A DNA stretch of 43,012 nucleotides, taken from contig CAIXXP010000142.1 in the NCBI GenBank assembly GCA_903923465.1, positions 1 through 43,012 of the forward strand, written 5' to 3'. The stretch's first letter is position 1; every line of letters starts with the position of its first letter. The notes under the pieces were generated by a model. It ran no database searches. It had not been told where the DNA came from and was given only the letters and a program-made list of their open reading frames with translations. Source of the DNA: an uncultured Sphingomonadales bacterium (GTDB lineage Bacteria > Pseudomonadota > Alphaproteobacteria > Sphingomonadales > Sphingomonadaceae). Below, piece by piece: positions 7,401 through 15,029 of the stretch. The translations under genes and the position numbers were made by a program.

Positions 7401-8657
7401 TCAGGCCGGGGCCTTTTCCGGGGCGCGGGCGGGGATGCGGGAAAGCTCGTCCTTGTGCGCCACCCCGCCCTTGAAAATGCCCAGCAGATTGGCGCGGTCG
7501 CACAGCAGGCGGATGTCGGCGGAAGGGTCGCCATCGACCACGAGGAAATCGGCCAGCATTCCGGCTGCGATGCGGCCGCACTCGCCCTCCAGCCCCATGG
7601 CCGCCGCACCGTTCGCCGTGGCCCAGCGGATGACGGTGAGCGGCGAGACGCCCGCCGCCTCGACATAAAGCGGCAGTTCCTCGGCATAGAGGCCATGGGG
7701 GAAGCCATAGGCGCCGTAATCATCGCCGAGAATGATGCGCACCCCGGCCGCGTCCGCCGCCGGCAGAATGGCGGCCATCGCCTCGAACTCGGCGCGCATG
7801 CCCTCGCCATAGGGCGGGGCGACCCGCATCATCACGCTGGGAAAATGCAGGCTGGGGGCGAGGAAGGCGCCATGCTTGACCGCCGCGGCGATGCAGGCCT
7901 CGTCGAAGCCATCGCCATGGTCGACGATGTGGATGCCCAGCTCGATGGCGCATAGCACGGCATCGCGGTTGGAGAGGTGGGCGCGCACCTTCGCACCGCG
8001 TTCGGCGGCGGTGCGGATGGCCATGTCCAGCTCCTCGCGCGAGACAAACCAGTGGTCGCAGGGGGAACCGACGCCGTGGCCGCCGGTGGCGAAGATCTTG
8101 ATGATCTCCACCCCATCCTTGATTTCCTCGCGGACGGCGCGGCGGAAGCCTTCCGGCCCATCGGCGATGGCAATGCCGCCGGTGGCGCCCACCTGCCACT
8201 GGGTGGGATAGCTGAGATCGTTGCAATGGCCGGTGGTGCTGACATCGCGCCCGCAGGTCATGATGCGCGGGCCCGCGACCGTGCCCTCGGCGATGGCGGC
8301 CTTCACCGCCGGGTCGATGCGATTGGGCGCGCCCGCGCTGATCGCGCCGGTAAAGCCGCAATCGAGCAGCAGCCGGTAGTGCTTGGCCGCCCGCAGCGCC
8401 TGCAGCGCCGTCGGCGCATCCAGCCCGAAGGGCGAGGGCACCAGCCCGAGATCCTGATAACTCGCGTGATAGTGCCCCATCACCATGCCCGGCATCACCG
8501 TACGCCCGGCCAGATCGACCACGCGATCATCCCCGGTGCCCGCCTGCGTGCCATCCAGCACCGCCGCGATCCGCTCGCCCTCAACGATCACGCTGGCCCG
8601 GCGGCCGGGGTTTGCCCCATCGAGGACATGGGCGTTGTTGAGAATCAACCTGGACAT
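7401..8657 (-). CDS. Metal-dependent amidohydrolase family protein
   Basis: A 418-residue amidohydrolase of the imidazolonepropionase/prolidase-like branch. Metal-site residues are visible in order: His62 and His64 (GHYHAS) after the N-terminal beta-sandwich, the lysine in EIIKIFATGG that would be carboxylated, histidines in VRAHLSN and IVDHGDG, and the aspartate in ILGDDYGAYG. It probably hydrolyses a C-N or C-O bond in a cyclic or peptide-like substrate. ATG 8655-8657 was chosen because it starts the family's typical N-terminal strand (RLILNNAHVLDG). A promoter lies at 8734-8761, so this gene can start its own transcript together with the KSI-like (76-nt gap) and GMC genes downstream. Confidence 0.88.
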   Translation of the reverse strand: MSRLILNNAHVLDGANPGRRASVIVEGERIAAVLDGTQAGTGDDRVVDLAGRTVMPGMVMGHYHASYQDLGLVPSPFGLDAPTALQALRAAKHYRLLLDCGFTGAISAGAPNRIDPAVKAAIAEGTVAGPRIMTCGRDVSTTGHCNDLSYPTQWQVGATGGIAIADGPEGFRRAVREEIKDGVEIIKIFATGGHGVGSPCDHWFVSREELDMAIRTAAERGAKVRAHLSNRDAVLCAIELGIHIVDHGDGFDEACIAAAVKHGAFLAPSLHFPSVMMRVAPPYGEGMRAEFEAMAAILPAADAAGVRIILGDDYGAYGFPHGLYAEELPLYVEAAGVSPLTVIRWATANGAAAMGLEGECGRIAAGMLADFLVVDGDPSADIRLLCDRANLLGIFKGGVAHKDELSRIPARAPEKAPA

Positions 8658-8733
8658 TCGCGCTCTCCCGGCAGGCTTTTGCCCACTCCGCCTGTGCCGT
8701 CTGGCGCGGGGGCGCATGCGGCATTTGACGCGG

Positions 8734-8761
8734 ATAGTATCCCCAATCGCCGCGACGGCAA
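8734..8761 (-). promoter_or_regulatory. Promoter upstream of the amidohydrolase
   Basis: Reading leftward, TTGCCG (8761-8756) and TACTAT (8739-8734) are separated by exactly 16 nt, the same spacing and -10 context (GATACTATCCG) as the promoter at 3036-3063. The +1 would fall near 8727, about 70 nt upstream of the start codon. The -10 region also forms an 11-bp palindrome, GGATAGTATCC (8732-8742). Confidence 0.5.
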
Positions 8762-8783
8762 GCCCATTGATCGGGCGGGGGTC

Positions 8784-8838
8784 GCGCTAATGGGGCGCTA
8801 GTGTGGCATTAGTGCGGCGCTAATGCCGCGCTAACCCC
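8784..8838. repeat. Five-copy 11-bp tandem repeat, helically phased
   Basis: Five consecutive 11-bp units start at 8784, 8795, 8806, 8817 and 8828. The consensus is GCGCTARTGYG; the third unit begins GCATTA and the fifth ends in CCCC. The array covers the stop codon of the DapB-like gene (8820-8822) and ends 22 nt upstream of the -35 box of the amidohydrolase promoter. Units three and four also form an 8-bp hairpin (8805-8812 with 8820-8827). An 11-bp period puts each unit on the same helix face. Confidence 0.9.
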
Positions 8839-9872
8839 TCGCTGGCGACCGGCGCGGGGAAGTCCGCGACGGTCAGCAGGCCGGGGGGCGCGCTCACCAG
8901 CCGCTGCATCACATTGATCGCCCGCGCCGCGTTGAGGCTGTGGTTGGCCAGCCCCGCCAGCGACCCATCCGGCCAGCCCATGGTGCAATAGAGCGAGGGC
9001 TCGCCGTCGATCTCCACGCGATAAGCCGGCTCGTCGACCCTTTCGCGCCAGCCATCGCCCAGCCCGAGCACCGCCGACTGCTCGTTGCTGACGCGGTAGA
9101 ACTCGCGGCCGGCAGCGCTGGCCGACCAGGTCCAGCGGACGTTGGCCACGGTGCCCGGCTCGATCACCAGCCCGCAGCGCGGCAGCACCACCCGCCGGGT
9201 CGCCAGCGCCCGCTCCAGCTTCACCAGCGTGAAGGATTCCAGCGTGACGCCCAGCGCGTCGGCCACCATATGCGCCGATTGCGCGATGGCGTCGGTAAAG
9301 GCGGCGCTGGCAGCCTCGGCGAAAGGGTTGCCCTCGGGCGGCAGGCCAATGCCCAGCCCCATCTCCAGCTGCACGGCCGAGGGGATTTCGCTCACATGAT
9401 TGCGCTGGAAGGCGCGGATCTGGCGAATGCGCCCGGTGTAGCCCGAGAGGAACAGCGGCAGGACATCGCTGATGAGGCCGGGAATATTGCCGCCGGCGCA
9501 AAAGCTGGATTGCCCCTGCCGCGCTGCCTCTGCCAGCTCCGCCTCTTCCGGCCGCCCCTTCGTATAGAAGCCGCCATTGCCGGCATAAAGGTTGATACCG
9601 GCGGCCAGAATGCGGGCAAAGGCGGGCACGTCATATTCCAGCCCGCTCCAGATTATGCCGTCGGGCTTCAGGGCGAGGATGGCATCCAGCGAGCGGGTGG
9701 TCTGGATGCCGTTGGGCGCGCCGCCGGCCACTTCGCCCGCGTCGCGCCCGTCCTTTTCGGCCGCATGGACCAGCACGCCGACCAACTCCATCGCCGGGTG
9801 GCTGGAGAGCCGGCGGACGATCTCCGAGCCGACCGGCCCGGTGAAGGCTTGCGCGATGCGGATCCTGCTCAT
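8820..9872 (-). CDS. DapB-like NAD(P)-dependent reductase/amine dehydrogenase-like protein
   Basis: A 350-residue protein with an N-terminal Rossmann domain of the dihydrodipicolinate-reductase type (IRIAQAFTGPVGSEIVRRL, residues 4-22). A longer C-terminal domain follows, typical of the 2,4-diaminopentanoate-dehydrogenase-like group often annotated as a DapB N-terminal-domain protein in catabolic clusters. The conserved GGNIPG segment near residue 128 fits that group. The reaction is unknown; NAD(P)H-linked reduction or oxidation of a small ketone or amine is the family expectation. It starts at ATG 9870-9872, 21 nt after the upstream SDR stop, consistent with an operon. The last residues and stop codon are encoded inside an 11-bp tandem repeat, so repeat-number changes would alter the C-terminus. 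Confidence 0.75.
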   Translation of the reverse strand: MSRIRIAQAFTGPVGSEIVRRLSSHPAMELVGVLVHAAEKDGRDAGEVAGGAPNGIQTTRSLDAILALKPDGIIWSGLEYDVPAFARILAAGINLYAGNGGFYTKGRPEEAELAEAARQGQSSFCAGGNIPGLISDVLPLFLSGYTGRIRQIRAFQRNHVSEIPSAVQLEMGLGIGLPPEGNPFAEAASAAFTDAIAQSAHMVADALGVTLESFTLVKLERALATRRVVLPRCGLVIEPGTVANVRWTWSASAAGREFYRVSNEQSAVLGLGDGWRERVDEPAYRVEIDGEPSLYCTMGWPDGSLAGLANHSLNAARAINVMQRLVSAPPGLLTVADFPAPVASEGLARH

Positions 9873-9893
9873 GGCGTTTCTCCCGGCCTCTGC

Positions 9894-10718
9894 CTATTCC
9901 GCTTTCTGCATCAGCGCCTTGCTGGAGGTATCGGGGATGCCGAGGCGGTTGGTCATGCCGCCATCCACCGCCAGCATGGTGCCGGTGACATAGGCCGATT
10001 CATCCGAGGCATAGAACAGCACGGCATTGGCGATGTCGCGCGGGTCGCCCAGGCGCGGCATGGGAATGGTGCGGCGGATTTCCGCGCTGAACGCGGGGTT
10101 CGACAACAATTGCTGCATATCCGCCTCGCCGGTGTTGATGAAGCCCACCACCACCGCGTTGCAGCGGATGCTCTCGGGCGCGTAATCGATCGCCACCTGC
10201 CGGGTCAGCGCGTTCACCGCCCCCTTCGAGGCCTGATAGGACGGGCGGCCGGTGATAGCGCGGGTGCTGGAGGCGGCGGTGATGTTGATGATCGAGCCGC
10301 TGCGGGCCTTGCGCATGTGGGGAATGGCGTATTTCGTCATCCAGAAGCTGCCGGTGGCGGCGACGCGGAAGGTCTGCTCCCAGATGGCGGTTTCCAGCTC
10401 GGCGACATGGGTATCCTCGCGGCCGGCCCCGGCGATGTCTGTGGCGGCGGCGTTGTTCACCAGAATGTCGAGGCCGCCGTAGGTCTGGGCGGTCTGCGCA
10501 ACGGCGGACTTTACCTGCTCCTCGATGCTGACATCGCCCTGGATGAAGGTGACGTCGTGGCCCTTGGCGCGCAAGGCGGCCTGAACGCTGGCGCCCACCT
10601 CGGCGCGGCGGCCGGTGAAGGTGACGCGGGCGCCCTCCTCGGCGAGCCGCTCGACAATCACCGTGCCGATGCCTTGCGTCGCCCCGGTTACCAGCGCCAC
10701 TTTGCCTTTCAGTCGCAT
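9894..10718 (-). CDS. SDR family oxidoreductase
   Basis: A 274-residue classical SDR. The cofactor motif TGATQGIG is at about residues 11-18, a GRR segment after strand 2 favours NADP(H), the NNAA motif follows strand 4, and the catalytic pair is Tyr161/Lys165 in SYQASKG. The C-terminal YVTGTMLAVDGG is the standard SDR closing motif. ATG 10716-10718 is preceded by AAAGGA. It is the first gene of a leftward operon (SDR, DapB-like, and probably amidohydrolase, KSI-like and GMC) and diverges from the sulfotransferase gene. The substrate is unknown. Confidence 0.9.
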   Translation of the reverse strand: MRLKGKVALVTGATQGIGTVIVERLAEEGARVTFTGRRAEVGASVQAALRAKGHDVTFIQGDVSIEEQVKSAVAQTAQTYGGLDILVNNAAATDIAGAGREDTHVAELETAIWEQTFRVAATGSFWMTKYAIPHMRKARSGSIINITAASSTRAITGRPSYQASKGAVNALTRQVAIDYAPESIRCNAVVVGFINTGEADMQQLLSNPAFSAEIRRTIPMPRLGDPRDIANAVLFYASDESAYVTGTMLAVDGGMTNRLGIPDTSSKALMQKAE

Positions 10719-11087
10719 GCGAAATCCTTTCTGCGTTCTTGGTGGAAGGGCCCGCGACCGCGCCGCGACATAGGCCCCGGCCGCGTGGCAAAGGGCCGCG
10801 CGCGCGGGTGGCTACTCCGGGATTGTTCCATGGCGCAGCCTTCCCCAGCCTCTCCGATCGCCCGGTATGGTCCGAGTCGATCCGGCGATCATAACACCGG
10901 CGGCAGGCGGCGCACGCGATTTAATAAGCTTGACTTATATATGGGGCGATGATGAAACTGGCGGAAATCAGCGCAGAATTGGCCAGGGTGCCGGGTCGCC
11001 GGGCGGCGGCGTCGCCATCCGGCCAGCCGCGGCATGCGCTTGCAGCCCGGGCAAACCGGGCGCGCGCCAAGGGGGAGGACGAACAGC
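10719..11087. promoter_or_regulatory. Divergent intergenic region with an A/T-rich dyad
   Basis: A 369-nt gap between the divergent SDR and sulfotransferase genes with no credible coding sequence. An A/T-rich island at 10920-10942 contains the dyad ATAAG-CTTGA-CTTAT (10924-10938), flanked by TTGACT and TATATA on the plus strand. It could be a promoter with an overlapping operator of MarR or TetR type; the partner regulator is not known. Confidence 0.4.
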
Positions 11088-12224
11088 ATGGAACGCCTTG
11101 AAATGAGGGACCTGATGGCCCGCGCCCGCGCGCAGACCGGTCTGGACGATTTCGGCGACCTGCCCTTCGAGGAAGCGCTGGAGATGCTGATCTTCTCGCT
11201 GGAGCGCGACGCGAAGCTGGATGCGGCGCGGCGGGCGGGCGCGGCGCAGATGATCATCGGCACGCTGGCCAAGAACCTGCGTCTCGTCGAGGATCGCAAG
11301 CGCTTTCCCGGCATCGCGCAGGAGGAGGTCAAGGCGCCGATCTTCATCCTCGGCCTGCCCCGTACCGGCTCGACCAACCTGCACCGGCTGATGGCGCAAT
11401 GCGAAGGCATCCGCGCGCCGCGCCGCTGGGAAATGTCGCGACCCTCGCCGCCGCCCGAGGCCGCGACCTATGAAACCGACCCCCGCATCGCCGAGGTTCA
11501 TGCCGCCGAGATCGTCGGGGCGTCGGAAGAGCTGCAACGCAAGCACCCCGTCACCGCCGATCTGCCGGAGCAGTGCCAGAGCCTCAACGATTTCATCTTC
11601 ATGAACTGGTCGCTGCTGGCGCCCTTCGAGATGCCGACATATCGCGCCTGGCTGCAGACCGCCGACCATCGCCCCTCCTACGAGGCGCACAAGCGCACGT
11701 TGCAGCACCTGCAGCACCGCCACCCCGGGCGCTGGGTGCTGAAATATCCGAAGCACGCCTTCACGCTGGACGCGCTGCTGGCGGTCTATCCCGATGCGCG
11801 GATCATCTGGACCCACCGCGACCCGACAAGGATCATTCCCTCGGCCATCAGCCTGATCGAAACCTTCCGCAAGGCGACGCCGGGGTATGCGCCGGAATTG
11901 CTCGGCCGCGAATGGGCGCCGTTCGAGGAGCTGGGCATGCGGCGCGGGCTGGCCATGCGCGACAATCTGGTGCGCCCCGAAAATGTCGTCGATGTGCATT
12001 ATGCCGATGTGATGCGCGACCCGATTGGCGTGATCGAACGCGCCTATTCCCACTTCGGCGTGGTATTGTCGGCGGAATCGAAGGCGCGTATCCAGCGGTT
12101 TCTGGCGGAAAATGCCAAGGACAAGCACGGTGCCCACGCCTATAGTGCCGAACAGTTCGGCCTGAGCGAGAGGATGCTGCGGACGCTGTTCAAGGATTAT
12201 ACCGACCGCTTCAATTTGCTGTGA
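11088..12224 (+). CDS. Sulfotransferase family protein
   Basis: A 378-residue protein with the PAPS 5'-phosphosulfate loop FILGLPRTGSTNLHRL at about residues 86-101, the hallmark of the sulfotransferase superfamily. The later segment VYPDARIIWTHRDPTR resembles the 3'-phosphate binding region of the Sulfotransfer_3 type. The expected reaction is transfer of sulfate from PAPS to a hydroxyl or amine of a small molecule. ATG 11088-11090 follows a strong GGGGGAGG site; an open reading frame extends 18 codons upstream without family-like sequence. The gene stands alone on the plus strand, divergent from the SDR operon. Whether it modifies a catabolic intermediate or a lipid cannot be decided here. 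Confidence 0.85.
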   Translation: MERLEMRDLMARARAQTGLDDFGDLPFEEALEMLIFSLERDAKLDAARRAGAAQMIIGTLAKNLRLVEDRKRFPGIAQEEVKAPIFILGLPRTGSTNLHRLMAQCEGIRAPRRWEMSRPSPPPEAATYETDPRIAEVHAAEIVGASEELQRKHPVTADLPEQCQSLNDFIFMNWSLLAPFEMPTYRAWLQTADHRPSYEAHKRTLQHLQHRHPGRWVLKYPKHAFTLDALLAVYPDARIIWTHRDPTRIIPSAISLIETFRKATPGYAPELLGREWAPFEELGMRRGLAMRDNLVRPENVVDVHYADVMRDPIGVIERAYSHFGVVLSAESKARIQRFLAENAKDKHGAHAYSAEQFGLSERMLRTLFKDYTDRFNLL

Positions 12225-12511
12225 ACGGTGCTTGCGGGGGGTGGGGAGAAGATTTCGCAGGGGGATTACCCCCTGCACCCCATAACGAATCCCGGCGAGA
12301 GTGTAGGGCCAAGGCCTCGCTGCGCCCAACCTCTCCGCGCCACAGGCTATTCAAAGCCGCTGCGCGGCAAGGCGCCTCGCCGAGAGGTAAACGCGACGTC
12401 CACAATAATGGGGTTTGGGGCCTAAGGCCCCAAGACTTCCCTCTTGCCTTTTTCTACCCACTTCCCCTTTTCTAACCTACACCAACGCCAAAACCAGAAC
12501 GGGAGAACAGC
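12225..12511. repeat. Intergenic element with two strong hairpins (REP-like)
   Basis: A 287-nt non-coding gap. Hairpin 1 pairs GCAGGGGG (12257-12264) with CCCCCTGC (12269-12276) around an ATTA loop, 32 nt after the sulfotransferase stop. Hairpin 2 pairs TTGGGGCC (12415-12422) with GGCCCCAA (12426-12433) around TAA. Neither is followed directly by a T-run, though a pyrimidine-rich tract with TTTTT lies near 12440. The arrangement resembles dispersed extragenic palindromes; either hairpin might also act as a terminator or mRNA stabiliser. Confidence 0.5.
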
Positions 12512-13444
12512 ATGATCACCGGCGAAAAAATCCTGATTACCGGCATCACCGGCATGGTGGCCACGCCGCTGGCCCATTTCCTGGCCGAGCACAACGAGGT
12601 CTGGGGCATCGCGCGGCTGGCCGATCCGGCCGCCCGCGAGCCCTATGAGGCGGCCGGCATCACCACCCGCGCCATCGACATCGGCTCGGGCGAATTTGGC
12701 GATCTGCCCGATGATTTCACCATCGTGCTGCATCTGGCCTGGATGCGGGCGGAGCTGAGCGAGCTGCAACTGGCGCTGCGCAACAATGTCGAGGGGCCGG
12801 GCCTGCTGTTCCAGCACTGCCGCAAGGCCCGGGCGACGCTGGTGATGTCGGGCATGGGCGTCTATTCGCCGAACGAGGACCCGTGGCATGCCTATACCGA
12901 GGTGGATCCGGTGGGGCGCGGCTCGACCTTCTTTGCCCCGACCAGCCCGGCATCGAAGGCCGGCATCGAGGCGGTGGCCCGCTTTTGCGCGCGGGCTTTC
13001 GACATGCCCATCGTCATCACCCGGCTGAACACCTATAACGGCCCGGACGTGGCCATGCCCGCGCAGATCATCCGCGCGGTGCGCGATGGCCAGACGATCA
13101 CCTCGCCCAGCAACCCCTGCCCGCACACGCCGATCCACATCGATGACATGAAGTGGCAACTGGAGGCGATGCTCAATCTGGCCAGCAACCCGGCCACGAT
13201 CATCAACTGGTGCGGCGACGAGACCGTGCCCGTGCAGGAATGGGCGCGGATGGCCGGCGAATATTACGGGAAGGAGCCGATCCTTCAGGTGCGCCACACG
13301 CCGGGCGCGCCAGCGGGCAACTGCTCGGACCCGACGCTGCGCCAGTCTGTGACCGGGCCGTGCCGCACGAATTTCCGGGAAGAGTTCCTCAGGCAGTGCC
13401 GCCAGATCAGCCCCGAGCGCGCCGGGCAGCAAGCCGCCGGCTAG
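12512..13444 (+). CDS. NAD-dependent epimerase/dehydratase-like extended SDR with atypical active site
   Basis: A 310-residue extended SDR. The N-terminal Rossmann motif KILITGITGMVATPLA (residues 6-21) and the later RLNTYNGPDV and HIDDMKWQLEAML segments are typical of the epimerase/dehydratase family. The usual catalytic YxxxK is changed: Lys149 is present in SPASKAG, but the position four residues earlier is Ser145 rather than tyrosine. The protein may use a different catalytic residue or act as a binding or reductase variant. ATG 12512-12514 follows GGGAGA. It stands alone, converging with the MarR gene; both stop codons share CTAG at 13441-13444. Confidence 0.8.
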   Translation: MITGEKILITGITGMVATPLAHFLAEHNEVWGIARLADPAAREPYEAAGITTRAIDIGSGEFGDLPDDFTIVLHLAWMRAELSELQLALRNNVEGPGLLFQHCRKARATLVMSGMGVYSPNEDPWHAYTEVDPVGRGSTFFAPTSPASKAGIEAVARFCARAFDMPIVITRLNTYNGPDVAMPAQIIRAVRDGQTITSPSNPCPHTPIHIDDMKWQLEAMLNLASNPATIINWCGDETVPVQEWARMAGEYYGKEPILQVRHTPGAPAGNCSDPTLRQSVTGPCRTNFREEFLRQCRQISPERAGQQAAG

Positions 13445-13932
13445 GCGCTGGCGCCGGCCTGCGCATCCTCGGCCAGGGTTTCGGCCAGCAGGGCGTCGGC
13501 ACGATCGCTGAGCAGGTTGAGCCGCATCTGGTCGAGGCCGTTCATCAGCAGGGCCTTGTGGTCTGGCGGAAAGCCTTCGGTGGCCAGATCCATTACCTTG
13601 GCGCCGTGCCGCCGCAGCTTCACCAGCAGCGCGCGGGCGGCCGGGGTGAGGCAGAGCAGCCGCACCCGCCGGTCAGCGGGATCGGGCTGGCGCTCGATCA
13701 TGCCGGCGGCCTGCAGGCGGTCGGCCATGCGGCACAGCGACATCGGCTCCACTTCGAGATATTGCGCCAGCGTCACCTGCCGCACCGGTTCCTGCCGCAT
13801 CAGCGCGATCAGCACCAGCCACTGTTGCTGGGTGACCCCCTGGCTGCGGGCATAATCGTCGAACTTGCGCCGCATCAGGCGCGCAGCCTCGCCCAGCAGG
13901 AAGCCGATCGTGTTCAAATCATCCGCTGGCAT
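13441..13932 (-). CDS. MarR family transcriptional regulator
   Basis: A 163-residue winged-helix regulator. Helices with TQQQWLVLIALM precede the recognition region VTLAQYLEVEPMSLCRMADRL, followed by the wing RQPDPADRRVRLLCLT, whose DxRxR pattern is the MarR signature. Such proteins are dimeric repressors, often of efflux or aromatic catabolism genes, released by phenolic ligands. ATG 13930-13932 was preferred because the longer frame would need a TTG start at 13992 and adds sequence unlike the family. It diverges from the TetR gene across 341 nt. The target operon cannot be deduced. Confidence 0.88.
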   Translation of the reverse strand: MPADDLNTIGFLLGEAARLMRRKFDDYARSQGVTQQQWLVLIALMRQEPVRQVTLAQYLEVEPMSLCRMADRLQAAGMIERQPDPADRRVRLLCLTPAARALLVKLRRHGAKVMDLATEGFPPDHKALLMNGLDQMRLNLLSDRADALLAETLAEDAQAGASA

Positions 13933-14273
13933 GGGACATGGGCACTCACGCTTGCCGCAAGCCGGTTGCCGGTTGCGATCGGGGCTGGCCAATCGGTAAT
14001 TCCATGTTCCCCAATAGGCAATGGGGCCCGTTCGGCGTGGAACGGCCGCGAACAGGGGCGCGGGCGAGGACCATGCCCGGGGCTTTGAACCAGGCCCGCA
14101 GGGGGCGGGCCGCCAAAGCCGCGCCGGTGCTGGCGCGCCGGTGGCGGCTGGTTGTGGCAGGCGGGACGGATGGGCCGGGCCGATTACCCATTGCCGACCA
14201 ATATTTATTGATCACTTGTCACAAATATAGCTATCATTTCCCGGCATCCATTCCACACCGACAGGACGATTTC
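13933..14273. promoter_or_regulatory. Divergent region between MarR and TetR genes
   Basis: A 341-nt gap without a credible gene. The last ~75 nt before the TetR gene are A/T-rich and contain TTGATC and TTGTCACAA (14209-14226), a likely promoter/operator zone with TTG...CAA arms. A 9-bp inverted pair, GGCAATGGG near 14023 and CCCATTGCC near 14188, flanks most of the gap. No specific binding site can be assigned. Confidence 0.4.
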
Positions 14274-15029
14274 TTGGCCGACGCGACACAGGTGCCCGAC
14301 GAGATTCCCGGGCGGAACAAGCATCAGATCAAGACCGACAGGACCCGCTCGCGGATCCTCGACGTGGCCGAGCCGCTGTTTGCCGACGAGGGGATTCAGG
14401 GCGTCTCGCTGCGCCAGATCGCGGTGGCGGCGGGGGTGGATCTGTCGCTGGTGATCTATCACTTCGCCACCAAGGAGAAGATCTATCGCGCGGTGCTGGA
14501 GCGCATTCTGCTGGAGTTCAACGCGCTGCGCGGCGGCCGGCTGGACGCGCTGCTGCGCGAGCGGCCCGACGCCGATGTGGTCGCGCTGTTCGATGTGATG
14601 ATCTCGTCATGGCTCGACCTGCACTTCTGGAAATCGGTTCGGCGGGCGCGACTGCTGTTGCGGGGCGTGGCCAACAAGGACCAGTCGCTGGATATTCAGG
14701 GCTTCCTCTCCGACCCGCTGGTGCTGCGCTTCATGGGCGAGGTGGAGCGGGCGAGCCCGGACTTCACCCGCGAGGAGGTGCACTGGGCCTATCACGCGGT
14801 GATCGGCAGCCTGATCTTCTTCCTCAACGGGTCGGAGCGGATCAAGCGCCTGTCGGGCGGGGTGTGCGAGGTGGAGTCCTATGGCACGATCCGGCTGGTG
14901 CTGCTGCGCATGGTGCGCGACATGTTCACCCCGCGCGCGCATGTGCCGATCCGGCAAGACCCGCTCTATATCGAGATTCAGGATCTGCTGGAACAGAACC
15001 AGCGGATCTTCAGCCACGCCGACGGCTAG
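14274..15029 (+). CDS. TetR family transcriptional regulator
   Basis: A regulator of about 251 residues with the canonical TetR N-terminal DNA-binding domain: TRSRILDVAEPLFADEG, then SLRQIAVAAGVDLSLVIYHF as the helix-turn-helix, then KEKIYRAVL. The C-terminal ligand domain is helical and not assignable to a known effector class. No ATG lies suitably close to the domain. TTG 14274-14276, preceded by AGGA at 14263-14266, is the best start and leaves about 20 residues before the first helix. The gene ends by sharing CTAG (15026-15029) with the stop of cofC on the opposite strand. Its neighbours suggest control of nearby operons, but no operator is identified. Confidence 0.85.
   Translation: MADATQVPDEIPGRNKHQIKTDRTRSRILDVAEPLFADEGIQGVSLRQIAVAAGVDLSLVIYHFATKEKIYRAVLERILLEFNALRGGRLDALLRERPDADVVALFDVMISSWLDLHFWKSVRRARLLLRGVANKDQSLDIQGFLSDPLVLRFMGEVERASPDFTREEVHWAYHAVIGSLIFFLNGSERIKRLSGGVCEVESYGTIRLVLLRMVRDMFTPRAHVPIRQDPLYIEIQDLLEQNQRIFSHADG

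Noticed and set aside
8805..8827. Intrinsic terminator after the DapB-like gene
   Set aside because: The hairpin has no T-run, overlaps the stop codon and is a by-product of two adjacent repeat units.
8784..8838. Plasmid-type iteron or replication origin
   Set aside because: Unit length is short and no replication initiator gene or AT-rich unwinding region lies nearby; a promoter-linked repeat fits better.
8940..10952. A 670-codon plus-strand frame across the DapB-like and SDR genes
   Set aside because: It crosses two clear genes and their junction on the other strand and has no family-like sequence.
12221..12475. Short open frames after the sulfotransferase gene
   Set aside because: They run through both hairpins of the intergenic element and have no ribosome site.
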